A stretch of 64,000 nt of DNA from assembly GCF_001517975.1 (NCBI RefSeq), contig NZ_KQ950182.1:344169-408168 (forward strand). The letters run 5' to 3'. Positions 26,828 through 35,266 of this stretch are shown piece by piece (within the stretch, counting starts at the first letter, position 1; each line of letters opens with the position of its first letter). Source of the stretch: Thermobifida cellulosilytica TB100 (GTDB lineage Bacteria > Actinomycetota > Actinomycetes > Streptosporangiales > Streptosporangiaceae). The notes beneath the pieces were generated by a model, which had not been told where the DNA came from, ran no database searches, and saw only the letters and a program-made list of their open reading frames with translations. Made by a program: the position numbers and the translations under genes.

Positions 26828-27910
26828 TCAGCGCGTCTTCGGAGCGAAGAAGTGCGAGACCAGACGGGCGGCGAGGAACAGGAGCATCACGATGATGATC
26901 AGCGTCAGCGCGCCCGCCCAGGCACGCTCGTAGTTGATGGCGCCGCCCATGCGGACCTGCGAGTAGATGAACACCGGCAGGCTCATCATCTGCCCCTCGA
27001 AGAGGTTGGCGTTGATGGAGACGGCCGAGGAGCCCGCGGTGAGGATGAGCGGGGCGGTCTCGCCGATGACCCGGGCCAGCGCCAGCATCACGCCGGTGGT
27101 GAGCCCGGAGAGGGCGGTCGGCAGGACCACCTTGAGCACGGTCAGCCACTTGGGCACGCCCAGCGCGTAGGAGGCCTCCCGCAGCTCGTTGGGCACCAGG
27201 CGCAGCATCTCCTCGCAGGAGCGCACCACGACCGGGATCATCAGCACCGACAGCGCGATCGCGCCGGCCGCGCCGTTGGTGTGGCCCGGGCCGAACAGCA
27301 GGATCCACAGCGCCACCACGAACAGGCCGGCCACGATGGACGGAATGCCGGTCATGACGTCCACGAAGAACGTGATGGCCTGCCTGAGCCGTCCCCTGCC
27401 GTACTCCACCAGGTAGACGGCGGTCATCAGGCCGATGGGGACCGAGATGACCGCGGCCATCAGGGTCATCAGCAGGGTGCCGACGATGGCGTGGTAGACG
27501 CCTCCCGCGTCCATGCTCGGGGTGACCCCGTTCATGGACACGCTCAGGAAGTAGCCGTCCAGCCGGACCAGGCCCCGCGACAGCACCGTCCACAGCAGCG
27601 ACACCAGCGGCACCATGGCGACGGTGAAGCAGACGTAGACGACCGAGGTGACCAGCCGGTCCACGGCCTTGCGGCGGTTCTCCACGACGGCCGACAGCAC
27701 GGTGACCGCCGCCGTGTACAGCACGGCGGCGAGGATCGCCCACACCGCGGGGTTCCACCGGTCGAGCAGGTACAGGGCGGCCGCGCAGACGACGGCGGAC
27801 CCGCCGAGCAGCGCCGGCGGGAGGTACTTGGGCAGCGTCCTGCCCCGCAGCGAGGGCGTGGGGCGGGGCGGCACGGTCTGCTCCGGGGCGGACAGTTTGG
27901 TGGCGGACAT
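26828..27910 (-). CDS. pstA: Phosphate ABC transporter permease PstA
   Basis: 360-residue inner-membrane permease. An extra N-terminal pair of membrane segments (from PALLGGSAVVCAAALYLL) precedes the conserved transport domain; the EAA loop for PstB contact is REASYALGVPKWLTVLKVVLPTALSG. ATG at 27910 shares its A with the pstC stop codon (TGATG), so the two are translationally coupled. Confidence 0.95.
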   Translation of the reverse strand: MSATKLSAPEQTVPPRPTPSLRGRTLPKYLPPALLGGSAVVCAAALYLLDRWNPAVWAILAAVLYTAAVTVLSAVVENRRKAVDRLVTSVVYVCFTVAMVPLVSLLWTVLSRGLVRLDGYFLSVSMNGVTPSMDAGGVYHAIVGTLLMTLMAAVISVPIGLMTAVYLVEYGRGRLRQAITFFVDVMTGIPSIVAGLFVVALWILLFGPGHTNGAAGAIALSVLMIPVVVRSCEEMLRLVPNELREASYALGVPKWLTVLKVVLPTALSGLTTGVMLALARVIGETAPLILTAGSSAVSINANLFEGQMMSLPVFIYSQVRMGGAINYERAWAGALTLIIIVMLLFLAARLVSHFFAPKTR

Positions 27911-28872
27911 CACGCGAACTCCTTGCGGCGGGAGACGACGAAGCGCGCTGCCATGTTCACGACCAGGGTGATGGCGAAGAGGACCAGGCCTGCCGAGATC
28001 AGCGCGGAGACGCCGTAGCCGGTGGCCTCGGGGTATTGCAGGGCGATGTGCGCGGCGATCGTCTGGTTGCCGCTCTGCAACAGGAACCAGGAGATGACCA
28101 GCGAGGGGGACAGGATCATGGCCACCGCCATGGTCTCGCCGAGCGCGCGGCCCAGGCCGAGCATCGCGCCGCCGATGATGCCGGGGCGGCCGAACGGCAG
28201 CACCGCCATGCGGATCATCTCCCAGCGGGTGGCGCCCAGCGCCAGGGCGGCCTCCCGGTGGGCCTGCGGCACCTGGAGGAAGACGTCCCGGGTCATGGCG
28301 GTGATGATCGGCAGGATCATGACCGCCAGCACGATGCCCGCGCTGAGCATGGTGCGCCCGGTCGTGGAGACCGGACCGGCGAACAGCGGGATCCACCCGA
28401 AGTAGGTCTCCAGCCAGGCGTAGAACGGCGCCAGTTGCACGACGAGCCAGCCGATGCCCCACAGGCCGTAGACGACGCTGGGGATCGCGGCGAGCAGGTC
28501 CACCAGGTAGCCCAGGACCGCGGCGATGCGGCGCGGCGCGTAGTAGACGATGAACAGGGCGATGCCGATCGCCACCGGGGTGGCGAGGACGAGGGCGATC
28601 GCCGCGGCCAGCACGGTGCCGAAGGCCAGGGCGGCCACGCCGAAGGCGGGCTCCTCCCTGGTGTTGGCGTGCCACTCGGACGTGGTGAAGAAGTTCGCGG
28701 TGTTCGCGGCCAGGGAGTCGAAGGACTGCAAGATCAGGAAGGCGGCGACACCGGCGAGGATCGCCAGGATCAGGATGCCCGATCCCTGGGCTCCACCGGC
28801 GAAGAGGACGTCGCCGAGACGACGTCTGCCCCGTGGCGCTCGGGTCGTCGTGGACGGGTCCGTGGTGGTCAT
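27910..28872 (-). CDS. pstC: Phosphate ABC transporter permease PstC
   Basis: 320-residue permease with six predicted membrane segments. Characteristic blocks: AVPSVVYGLWGIGWLV-like IPSVVYGLWGIG after the second segment, and the EAA loop HREAALALGATRWEMIRMAVLPFGRPG. Partner of PstA. Separated from pstS by 321 bp with a hairpin, which would let pstS be expressed in excess. Confidence 0.95.
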   Translation of the reverse strand: MTTTDPSTTTRAPRGRRRLGDVLFAGGAQGSGILILAILAGVAAFLILQSFDSLAANTANFFTTSEWHANTREEPAFGVAALAFGTVLAAAIALVLATPVAIGIALFIVYYAPRRIAAVLGYLVDLLAAIPSVVYGLWGIGWLVVQLAPFYAWLETYFGWIPLFAGPVSTTGRTMLSAGIVLAVMILPIITAMTRDVFLQVPQAHREAALALGATRWEMIRMAVLPFGRPGIIGGAMLGLGRALGETMAVAMILSPSLVISWFLLQSGNQTIAAHIALQYPEATGYGVSALISAGLVLFAITLVVNMAARFVVSRRKEFA

Positions 28873-29193
28873 GTGAGACTCCGGTCAGATGATGCGGGGT
28901 ACACCCGGTGGGAGCAGCATCCGCGCTCGACGTGGTTCCGCCAGGCGAGGGCAGGGCCTGGGACGGTGTGGAGTGCACCCCCGACCAGAACGGAAGGAAC
29001 CCGGGCGTCGTTCCGGGGATACCCCCGGAAGGAGAAAAATCTCTGGTCGGGGCAGCGTGGCGGCGGCCGGTCGGGCGGGGCGCGCCCGGGGGGTGCGGAG
29101 CCCTCGGGGCGGACGGGTGGACAACGCAGCCAAGGGCGGGGGCCACAGCGGTCCTGTGGCGCCCCACCCTCAGTGCGGTAGGAGCGGTGCGGT
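28873..29193. other. pstS-pstC intercistronic region
   Basis: 321 bases with no supported gene on either strand. Contains a hairpin at 29011-29030. The long gap in an otherwise tight operon suggests RNA processing or a second promoter for pstCAB. Confidence 0.5.
29011..29030 (-). promoter_or_regulatory. Stem-loop in the pstS-pstC gap
   Basis: TTCCGGGG and CCCCGGAA with a four-base loop, about 165 bases downstream of the pstS stop on the minus strand. Candidate partial terminator or mRNA-end stabiliser. Confidence 0.5.
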
Positions 29194-30309
29194 TCAGCTC
29201 GCGACCCGGATCTTGTCGAGGACGGACTGGATCTTCTCGCGCGTCTCCGCGGAGAGCGGTGCGGACCCGGCCTCGGCGGCCGCGGCCTCCTGGCCCTCCT
29301 CGCTGACGACGTAGCCGATGAAGCTCTTCACCAGGTCGGCCTGGGACTGTTCGGGGTACTCCAGGCAGACGATCTCGTAGCTGACGAGCACGATCGGGTA
29401 GACGCCGGCCTCGTCGGTGGCGTAGTCGAGGGTGACGGCCAGGTCGTTCTCGGTGCTGCCCTCGCGCGGCTGGGCGGAGTCGACGATCGCGGCGGCGGCC
29501 TCCGGGCTGTAGGGGACGAACTCGTCGCCGACGCCGACGGCCACGGTGCCGAACTCGCCGGCGTGCGAGGCGTCCACGTAGCCGATGGTGCCGGTGCCGC
29601 CCTGGACGGCGGAGACCACGCCGGAGGAGCCCTGGGCGGCCTCGACCGGCTCGATCGGCCAGTCGCCGCTGACCTCGTGCGGCCAGTGGTCCGGGGCGGC
29701 CTCGGACAGGTACTGCACGAAGTTCTCGGTGGTGCCGGACTCGTCGGAGCGGTTCACCGGGACGATCTCGGTGTCGGGCAGGTCCACGTCGGGGTTGTCC
29801 GCGGCGATCGCCTCGTCGTTCCACTTGGTGATCTTCTGGTTGAAGATGTCGGCGATCACCTCGGGGCGCAGGTTGAGCGAGTCGACGCCCTCGAGGTTGA
29901 AGACGACGGCGATCGGACTGATGTAGGCGGGGAGGTGGACGACCTCGGAGCCGCAGCGCTCGGTGGCCTGCTGGATCTCCTCGTCGTCCATGGCGGAGTC
30001 GGAGCCGGCGAAGGACACCGCCCCCTCGATGAACTGGGAGCGTCCCGCTCCGGAGCCCACCGAGTCGTAGTTGACGGTGGTGTTCGCGCAGGCGCTGGTG
30101 TATGCGGCGACCCACGCCGCCATCGCGTTCTCCTGGGAGCTGGCACCGGCTCCGGCCAGGGTTCCGCCGCCCTGGACGCAGTCGACGTCGCCCGCGGCCG
30201 CGCCGCCGTTCTCGCCGGGACTGACGGCCTGGTCACTGCCGCAGGCAGAGAGCGCGAGGACGCCGGCGAGAGCGGCGCTCGCGATCGTGCCGTACCTAGA
30301 GAGCTTCAC
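29194..30309 (-). CDS. pstS: Phosphate ABC transporter substrate-binding lipoprotein
   Basis: 371-residue phosphate-binding lipoprotein of the Pst system. Signal peptide with lipobox LALSACGS (Cys about 23). Phosphate-site loops are visible: GAGASSQENAMAAW, VSFAGSDSAMDDEE, and NRSDESGTTENFVQYL. First gene of pstSCAB; a PHO-box-like repeat lies about 105-126 bases upstream of the start. Confidence 0.96.
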   Translation of the reverse strand: MKLSRYGTIASAALAGVLALSACGSDQAVSPGENGGAAAGDVDCVQGGGTLAGAGASSQENAMAAWVAAYTSACANTTVNYDSVGSGAGRSQFIEGAVSFAGSDSAMDDEEIQQATERCGSEVVHLPAYISPIAVVFNLEGVDSLNLRPEVIADIFNQKITKWNDEAIAADNPDVDLPDTEIVPVNRSDESGTTENFVQYLSEAAPDHWPHEVSGDWPIEPVEAAQGSSGVVSAVQGGTGTIGYVDASHAGEFGTVAVGVGDEFVPYSPEAAAAIVDSAQPREGSTENDLAVTLDYATDEAGVYPIVLVSYEIVCLEYPEQSQADLVKSFIGYVVSEEGQEAAAAEAGSAPLSAETREKIQSVLDKIRVAS

Positions 30310-30413
30310 AGCCCGGGGGTTCCTTCCTGTGGCTACTCACCATTCGTGCGGGGGAACGGTCAGCGCTCCCGCCGAAGCCCAAGGTAGGGAGCGCAGGTGG
30401 CCAGCCGTACCAA

Positions 30414-30435
30414 AGAAGGTGAACGGGCAGTGAAC
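30414..30435 (-). promoter_or_regulatory. Candidate PHO box upstream of pstS
   Basis: On the minus strand, GTTCACTGCCC is followed directly by GTTCACCTTCT: two 11-base direct repeats that match the Streptomyces PhoP unit (GTTCACC core) closely. Position fits activation of pstS under phosphate limitation. Confidence 0.75.
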
Positions 30436-30587
30436 GTCATGATGAGTGACACTGAAAGTGCTTCGTCCGCATAGTGGACTTTAGGGAAACAAGGTGTCTT
30501 GCGGGTATTTTAACGACATTTTACCTGCGGCGATGTCGCGGAGTGACGGACTGTCGCTCACGGTGAACGCCGTGGTCCGCCGCCCGC

Positions 30588-31553
30588 TCAGCGGGTCGTG
30601 TGCCCGTACATGACGTCGCTCTCCCACAGCTCGAAGCCGAGCGAGCGGTACAGCCACACCGCGGGGCGGTTGTCCTCGTCCACGTACAGCAGCACCCACG
30701 GCAGCCCCCGGTCGCGCAGGTGGCGCAGGCCGACCAGGGTCAGCGCGCGGCCCAGTCCGCTGCCCTGCCAGGCGGGGTCGACCCCCACCACGTAGACCTC
30801 GCCCACCGGTTCCCCGTCGGTCAGCCCCGCACCGTCGGCGTGCACCTTGGTCCAGTGGTAGCCCGCGATCCGGCCGTCGCGCGGATCGGCCGCGACGAAG
30901 AAGCCCGTCGGGTCGAACCACTCCTCCTGCTGGCGCTGGCGCAGGTCCTCCAGGGTGATGGCGCCCTGCTCGGGGTGGTCGGCGAAGGCGAGGGCGTTGA
31001 CGCGCAGCCACTCCTGCTCGTCGGAGCCGACCCGGAACGTCCGGATCTCCAGCTTCCCGGCGGCCTCGGGGGACAGCCGGGGCTCGGGCAGGTCCGGTAC
31101 CGCGGCCCCCTCGGCGGCGCGCAGCGGCAGCCGCATCTTCCACAGCCCCCGCATCCGCTCCAGGCCGGCCGAGGCGGCCAGCGCCCGGGCGGCCGCCAGG
31201 TCGCCGTGCGCCCACACCCGCAGGCCGCGCGCGCTGGCATTGGCGAACAGGTCGTCCAGCAGGCGTCGGCCCAGCCCGCGCCGCCGCCACGACGGCGCGA
31301 CCGCCAGCTCCGCCGCGTCCGGCTCCGCCGGGGAGAGCTCGGCGAACGCGAAGCCGCCGAGCTCCGTGCCGCGGTCGCCCTCGACGTAGGCCAGGTGGAA
31401 GCGGGCCCGGCCCAGCGCCCCGTGCCGGACCCGCAGCAGGGTCTGCTCCGACAGCGCGGCCACGCCGTCCGCCTCCCGCACGGCCTCGGCCAGCGCGAGC
31501 ACCGCCGACGCCTGCGCAGAGTCCAGCGTGTCAGTGGTGAGGATGTGGCTCAT
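30588..31553 (-). CDS. mshD: Mycothiol synthase
   Basis: Final step of mycothiol synthesis: acetylates Cys-GlcN-Ins with acetyl-CoA. 321 residues forming two GNAT domains, as in MshD. The N-terminal copy has ELAVAPSWRRRGLGRRLLDDL; the C-terminal, active copy has GEVYVVGVDPAWQGSGLGRALTLVGLRHL and VLLYVDEDNRPAVWLYRSLGFE. Marks the organism as a mycothiol producer, which is confined to Actinobacteria. Upstream of pstS on the same strand but with its own gap of 278 bp. Confidence 0.93.
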   Translation of the reverse strand: MSHILTTDTLDSAQASAVLALAEAVREADGVAALSEQTLLRVRHGALGRARFHLAYVEGDRGTELGGFAFAELSPAEPDAAELAVAPSWRRRGLGRRLLDDLFANASARGLRVWAHGDLAAARALAASAGLERMRGLWKMRLPLRAAEGAAVPDLPEPRLSPEAAGKLEIRTFRVGSDEQEWLRVNALAFADHPEQGAITLEDLRQRQQEEWFDPTGFFVAADPRDGRIAGYHWTKVHADGAGLTDGEPVGEVYVVGVDPAWQGSGLGRALTLVGLRHLRDRGLPWVLLYVDEDNRPAVWLYRSLGFELWESDVMYGHTTR

Positions 31554-31588
31554 GGCACGAGCCTACTGAGCCGCCTGTGCGAGGCCGT

Positions 31589-32611
31589 TCACTGCCTGCG
31601 GCGACGGCCGACGTACGCCTGCTTGACGCGCACCCGCCGGGCCGGTCCCAGGGGGGCGGCCAGCAGCAGGAGCAGCATCAGCACCAGCAGCAGGATGAAC
31701 GGGGTGACGAGGGGGTCGACCCGGTCCTCCTCCCGGCCGACCGGGGCGGCGCCCGGCTCCTCGTCACCCGGGGTGACCATCGGGAGGTCGGCGTACTCCT
31801 CGGTCGGGGCGGTCAGCGCCGGGAGGTCGGCCGCGCCGGTCGGCAGCGGGTCGGACGGCGGGCCGCCGGGGGCGGCCGTCGACACCGGGCTGTGCGGGGC
31901 CGCGGAGCGCGTGGGCGAGGACGGGCGCGACGGGGAGCGCGGCGGCGAGGAGGAGCGGGTGGGCTCGGGGGAGCCGCCGGCCGTGGCAGGTGCCGACGGA
32001 GTCGTGGTGGCCGGGGGCCGCTCCGGCGGGACCGACGCCGTCGGGGGCCGCTCCGAGGGGGTGGGGAGCGGTGTCGGGGACGCCGTGGGCGTCGGGGAGG
32101 GCTGGACCACCGCGAGCACGGCGCTGACCCGAGCCGTGCCCGTGGTCTCGGGGCAGTCCTCCCCGTCGGGGGAGTCCTGCGCCGAGGGGGACGGCGTCTC
32201 GCACGGGGTCTCGTGGTAGGAGTAGGCGATCTCGACCTCGACGCGGACCCGGGAGTTCGGGGCGTCCTCCGCCACCTCCCCGGTGACCTGGGCCTCGGTG
32301 AGGCTCTCGGGCTCCAGGGTCTCGGACAGGCCGACGACGTCCAGTTCCACCACGTCGGCGGAGGCGGTCGTGGCGGTCGCCTCGGTCACGGTGACCTCGA
32401 CCGAGTCGAGCGTGTTGCGGACCGACAGCGGAAGGGAGAACGAGGCGCCCGGGGCCGCGGTGCCGTGGTCCAGGCCCAGTTCGAGCGTGGCCTGGGCGGA
32501 GGCGGGCAGCACGGGGACCAGGGCGCTGCCGACGAACACCGCGCCCAGCGGGATCGTCAGCCACGCGCGCCGCAGCGGGCGGGAAGCGTGTGCCTCCATC
32601 CCAAGGGGCAT
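31589..32611 (-). CDS. Secreted PT-rich membrane-anchored protein
   Basis: 340 residues. Signal peptide (PLRRAWLTIPLGAVFVGSAL, cleavage near PASAQA), then a beta-rich domain of about 120 residues with two Cys (TPCETP, GEDCPE) that could form a disulfide, then about 110 residues rich in Pro, Thr and Ser (cell-wall-spanning linker), and a C-terminal membrane helix (PFILLLVLMLLLLLAAPLG) with a basic tail. No LPxTG motif. Function unknown; surface display is inferred from topology. ATG at 32611 follows GGAGGG by about eight bases. Downstream of glnR. Confidence 0.7.
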   Translation of the reverse strand: MPLGMEAHASRPLRRAWLTIPLGAVFVGSALVPVLPASAQATLELGLDHGTAAPGASFSLPLSVRNTLDSVEVTVTEATATTASADVVELDVVGLSETLEPESLTEAQVTGEVAEDAPNSRVRVEVEIAYSYHETPCETPSPSAQDSPDGEDCPETTGTARVSAVLAVVQPSPTPTASPTPLPTPSERPPTASVPPERPPATTTPSAPATAGGSPEPTRSSSPPRSPSRPSSPTRSAAPHSPVSTAAPGGPPSDPLPTGAADLPALTAPTEEYADLPMVTPGDEEPGAAPVGREEDRVDPLVTPFILLLVLMLLLLLAAPLGPARRVRVKQAYVGRRRRQ

Positions 32612-32703
32612 AGGGATGGCCCTCCTCGATTCCAGGTGATTTCCGAGCCGCCGGAAGGTCGGCCGGGCGGACCCGATCAGCGTCCGGCCGACAGGAAAGC
32701 AGC

Positions 32704-32735
32704 GTGCGACCGGGCCGCTGGGCGGCCGGTCGCAC
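32704..32735 (-). terminator. Hairpin downstream of glnR
   Basis: 15-base and 14-base arms (one bulged G) around a three-base loop, 123 bases after the glnR stop. Probably ends the glnR transcript; no U-tract. Confidence 0.55.
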
Positions 32736-32857
32736 GGCAACCGGTAGCAATATCCTAGATGTTACGGATGCGAAATACGACCCCTGGGTGTCCGTTCGGT
32801 GACACAGCGGAGGCGCCGGGTGTGCGGACGGCTCCGTCCGCCTGTTCCCCGCCGAGG

Positions 32858-33622
32858 TCAGGCCCGGTGGTGGGCCAGCGGCTGGGCGGCCTGGTCGGCC
32901 TGCGGCGCCGGAGGGTCCGCGGGGGGCTTGGTCATGGAGTCCATGACGAAGCGGTAGCCCACGTTGCGCACGGTTCCGATCAGGGACTCGTACTCGGGGC
33001 CGAGCTTGGCGCGCAGCCGCCGCACGTGCACGTCGATCGTGCGGGTGCCGCCGAAGTAGTCGTACCCCCACACCTCCTGGAGCAGTTGGGCGCGGGTGAA
33101 GACGCGTCCGGGGTGCTGCGCGAGGAACTTGAGCAGCTCGAACTCCTTGAAGGTGAGGTCGAGGATGCGGCCGCGCAGTCGGGCGATGTACGTGGCTTCG
33201 TCGATGACGAGGTCGCCGCGGCGGATCTCGTCGGGGTCGTCGGCCGCGCTGTCGGCCTGGCCGATCGACAGCCGCAGTCGCGCCTCCACCTCGGCCGGAC
33301 CGGCGGTGGTGAGCAGGAAGTCGGTCACCTGCCAGTCGGGGGTGAGAGCAGCGACTCCTCCCTCGGTGAGGACGGCGATGAGCGGGCAGTCCAGGCCGGT
33401 GGTGTTCAGCAGGCGGCACAGGTTCCGGACTGCGGCGAGGTCGGTGCGGGCGTCCACGAGGATCGCGTCCACCGGGAGTCCCGCCGCGCGGTCGTGGCCG
33501 GGGGTCAGCAGGGCGCTCGGCTCCGCCGGTGCGACGCGCACCGAGTGCAGCAGCAGGCCCAGGGCCGGCAGGATCTGATCGGACGGTTCGTTGGAGTTGG
33601 TCAGTAGCAGAAGGTGGCTCAT
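32858..33622 (-). CDS. glnR: Nitrogen-response regulator GlnR (OmpR type)
   Basis: 254-residue atypical response regulator, very close to Streptomyces Gln[21 protein letters not shown] at the start, a receiver-like domain lacking the normal Asp/Lys phosphorylation set, and an OmpR winged helix ([51 protein letters not shown]). GlnR activates nitrogen assimilation genes and cross-talks with PhoP in streptomycetes, so its position beside pstSCAB is of interest, though neighbourhood proves nothing. ATG at 33622 fits the family N-terminus. Divergent from the MoaD-like gene. Confidence 0.93.
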   Translation of the reverse strand: MSHLLLLTNSNEPSDQILPALGLLLHSVRVAPAEPSALLTPGHDRAAGLPVDAILVDARTDLAAVRNLCRLLNTTGLDCPLIAVLTEGGVAALTPDWQVTDFLLTTAGPAEVEARLRLSIGQADSAADDPDEIRRGDLVIDEATYIARLRGRILDLTFKEFELLKFLAQHPGRVFTRAQLLQEVWGYDYFGGTRTIDVHVRRLRAKLGPEYESLIGTVRNVGYRFVMDSMTKPPADPPAPQADQAAQPLAHHRA

Positions 33623-33729
33623 GTGCCTCTTCCCGTCACCCGCGAACGGCGTGTACGAAGGCCCCATTGCCCCCGACAAGAATGCTCACTGGAAAAATTG
33701 CCTCCGAGTAACACAAGGATAATCCGTTG

Positions 33730-33990
33730 ATGTCCCATGGAACCATCAGGTACTGGGCTGCGGCCAAAGCGGCCGCGGGTCGGGCCGAGGAAGCCTTCGC
33801 CGCAGGCACTCTGGAGGACCTGCTTGGGCAGGTTCGTCGGAGATATGAGGGAAACGCCACTTTTCTTAAAGTTCTTGATCGTTCGTCGCTTTTGGTGAAC
33901 TCCACCGCGGTGGGTCGGCGCCCGCACGACCAGGTCGTGCTGGAACCCGGGTGGACCGTCGAGGTCCTGCCGCCCTTCGCGGGCGGCTGA
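33730..33990 (+). CDS. MoaD/ThiS family sulfur carrier
   Basis: 86-residue beta-grasp protein ending in the diglycine PPFAGG, which becomes adenylated and thiocarboxylated in sulfur transfer. Early TIRYWAAAKAAAG resembles MoaD, but no molybdopterin genes adjoin it, so MoaD versus another sulfur carrier is open. ATG at 33730 is preferred over the TTG just before it. Followed 48 bp later by the glutaredoxin-like gene. Confidence 0.82.
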   Translation: MSHGTIRYWAAAKAAAGRAEEAFAAGTLEDLLGQVRRRYEGNATFLKVLDRSSLLVNSTAVGRRPHDQVVLEPGWTVEVLPPFAGG

Positions 33991-34038
33991 TCCGTCGGCG
34001 AAGGCGGGGGAGTGTGACGGAAGGGGAGGGAGAGAGCA

Positions 34039-34314
34039 GTGGTGCCGGAGCCGGAATATCCCGGAAAAAGTGACAATCCTCACGTGGTGACCCTGCTGGG
34101 CAAGCCGGGGTGCCACCTGTGCGACGAGGCGTTCGCCGTGATCGCGCGGGTCTGCGCCGAGCTGGGCGTGCGCTACGAGGTCCGCGACATCACCATGGCC
34201 GACGACGAGGAGAAGGAGGAGTACTGGGACAAGATCCCGGTCACCTTCGTCGACGGCAGGCAGCACGACTACTGGCGGGTGGACGAGCGCCGGCTGCGCG
34301 AGGCGCTGCGCTGA
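34039..34314 (+). CDS. Glutaredoxin-like protein (DUF836)
   Basis: 91-residue thioredoxin-fold protein with redox motif CHLC in VTLLGKPGCHLCDEAF and the cis-Pro in KIPVTFVDG. Family members sit ahead of rex or hemA in many actinobacteria, as here, and probably exchange thiols with mycothiol or thioredoxin. GTG start at 34039 after GGGAGGG. Confidence 0.85.
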   Translation: MVPEPEYPGKSDNPHVVTLLGKPGCHLCDEAFAVIARVCAELGVRYEVRDITMADDEEKEEYWDKIPVTFVDGRQHDYWRVDERRLREALR

Positions 34315-34347
34315 CGGGCGTTCTCACGTGTGACACTCGGCCCCACT

Positions 34348-34365
34348 TTGTGCGTGCTTTCACAA
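34348..34365. promoter_or_regulatory. rex: Rex operator (ROP)
   Basis: TTGTG-CGTGCTTT-CACAA, 18 bp, has the outer half-sites and length of the ROP consensus (TTGTGAANNNNTTCACAA); the inner AA/TT are not kept. It lies about 129 bases upstream of rex, where autoregulation by Rex is known in Streptomyces. Confidence 0.7.
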
Positions 34366-34493
34366 GGGCGTAACCTGAGGGCAAATTCTTTCCGGTCGAA
34401 CCGTGACGGGTACCACAGAGTTTCCTCGAACCTGGTTCCCGTACCGGCCTGGAGATGGCCCACAACGCCGATGTCGCCCAGGAGCGCGCACCT

Positions 34494-35186
34494 GTGACCA
34501 GCCGCCCGTCACGGCCTCGGGATAGGGGAATCCCGGAGGCGACAGTCGCCCGACTCCCCCTCTACCTGCGTGCGTTGCAGGGACTGAGCGAACGCGGAAT
34601 CCCCACGGTATCGTCCGGGGAACTGGCCGCGGCCACGGGGGTCAACTCCGCCAAGCTCCGCAAGGACCTCTCCCACCTGGGCTCCTACGGGACCCGCGGG
34701 GTGGGCTACGACGTCGAGTACCTCATCTACCAGATCTCCCGTGAACTCGGTCTCACCCAGGACTGGTCCGTGGCCATCATCGGCGTGGGCAACCTGGGGC
34801 GCGCACTGGCCAACTACGGGGGATTCGGCACTCGCGGCTTCCGGATCGCCGCCCTGCTCGACGCGGCCCCCGAAGTGGTGGGCCGCCGGGTGGCCGGTCT
34901 GACCGTACGGCATATTGACAGCTTGGAGGACGTTGTCAGCAATGAGGACGTCTCCATAGGGGTCATCGCCACCCCGGCGAAAGCCGCTCAGGGGGTCTGC
35001 GACCGGCTCATCGCGGTCGGAGTCACCAGCATCCTGAACTTCGCCCCAGTGGTACTCAATGTGCCCGACCACGTCGATGTGCGTAAGGTCGATCTGTCCA
35101 TCGAACTCCAGATCCTGGCCTTCCACGAGCAGCGCAAGTCCGCTGGCCGACAGGGATCGGACTGGGTGGACGTTCTGGATGCCTGA
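34494..35186 (+). CDS. rex: Redox-sensing transcriptional repressor Rex
   Basis: Repressor that senses NADH/NAD+ and controls respiratory and other redox genes. Winged helix: PEATVARLPLYLRALQGL and VNSAKLRKDLSHLGSYGTRGVGYDVEYL. Rossmann fold: VAIIGVGNLGRALANYGGF with the NADH-binding glycine motif; C-terminal domain-swap helix LQILAFHEQRK. GTG at 34494 has AGGAG nine bases upstream and gives 230 residues; ATG at 34455 is in frame but without a usable Shine-Dalgarno sequence. Heads the rex-hemACDB cluster; its operator lies upstream. Confidence 0.95.
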   Translation: MTSRPSRPRDRGIPEATVARLPLYLRALQGLSERGIPTVSSGELAAATGVNSAKLRKDLSHLGSYGTRGVGYDVEYLIYQISRELGLTQDWSVAIIGVGNLGRALANYGGFGTRGFRIAALLDAAPEVVGRRVAGLTVRHIDSLEDVVSNEDVSIGVIATPAKAAQGVCDRLIAVGVTSILNFAPVVLNVPDHVDVRKVDLSIELQILAFHEQRKSAGRQGSDWVDVLDA

Positions 35187-35266
35187 GCCGACCGCCGGGG
35201 CGGGCGCCCTCCGCGGGCGCGCGAGGAAGGGAGCGTTGCGAAGAAGATGGCTGCATTGGAGTGCGG

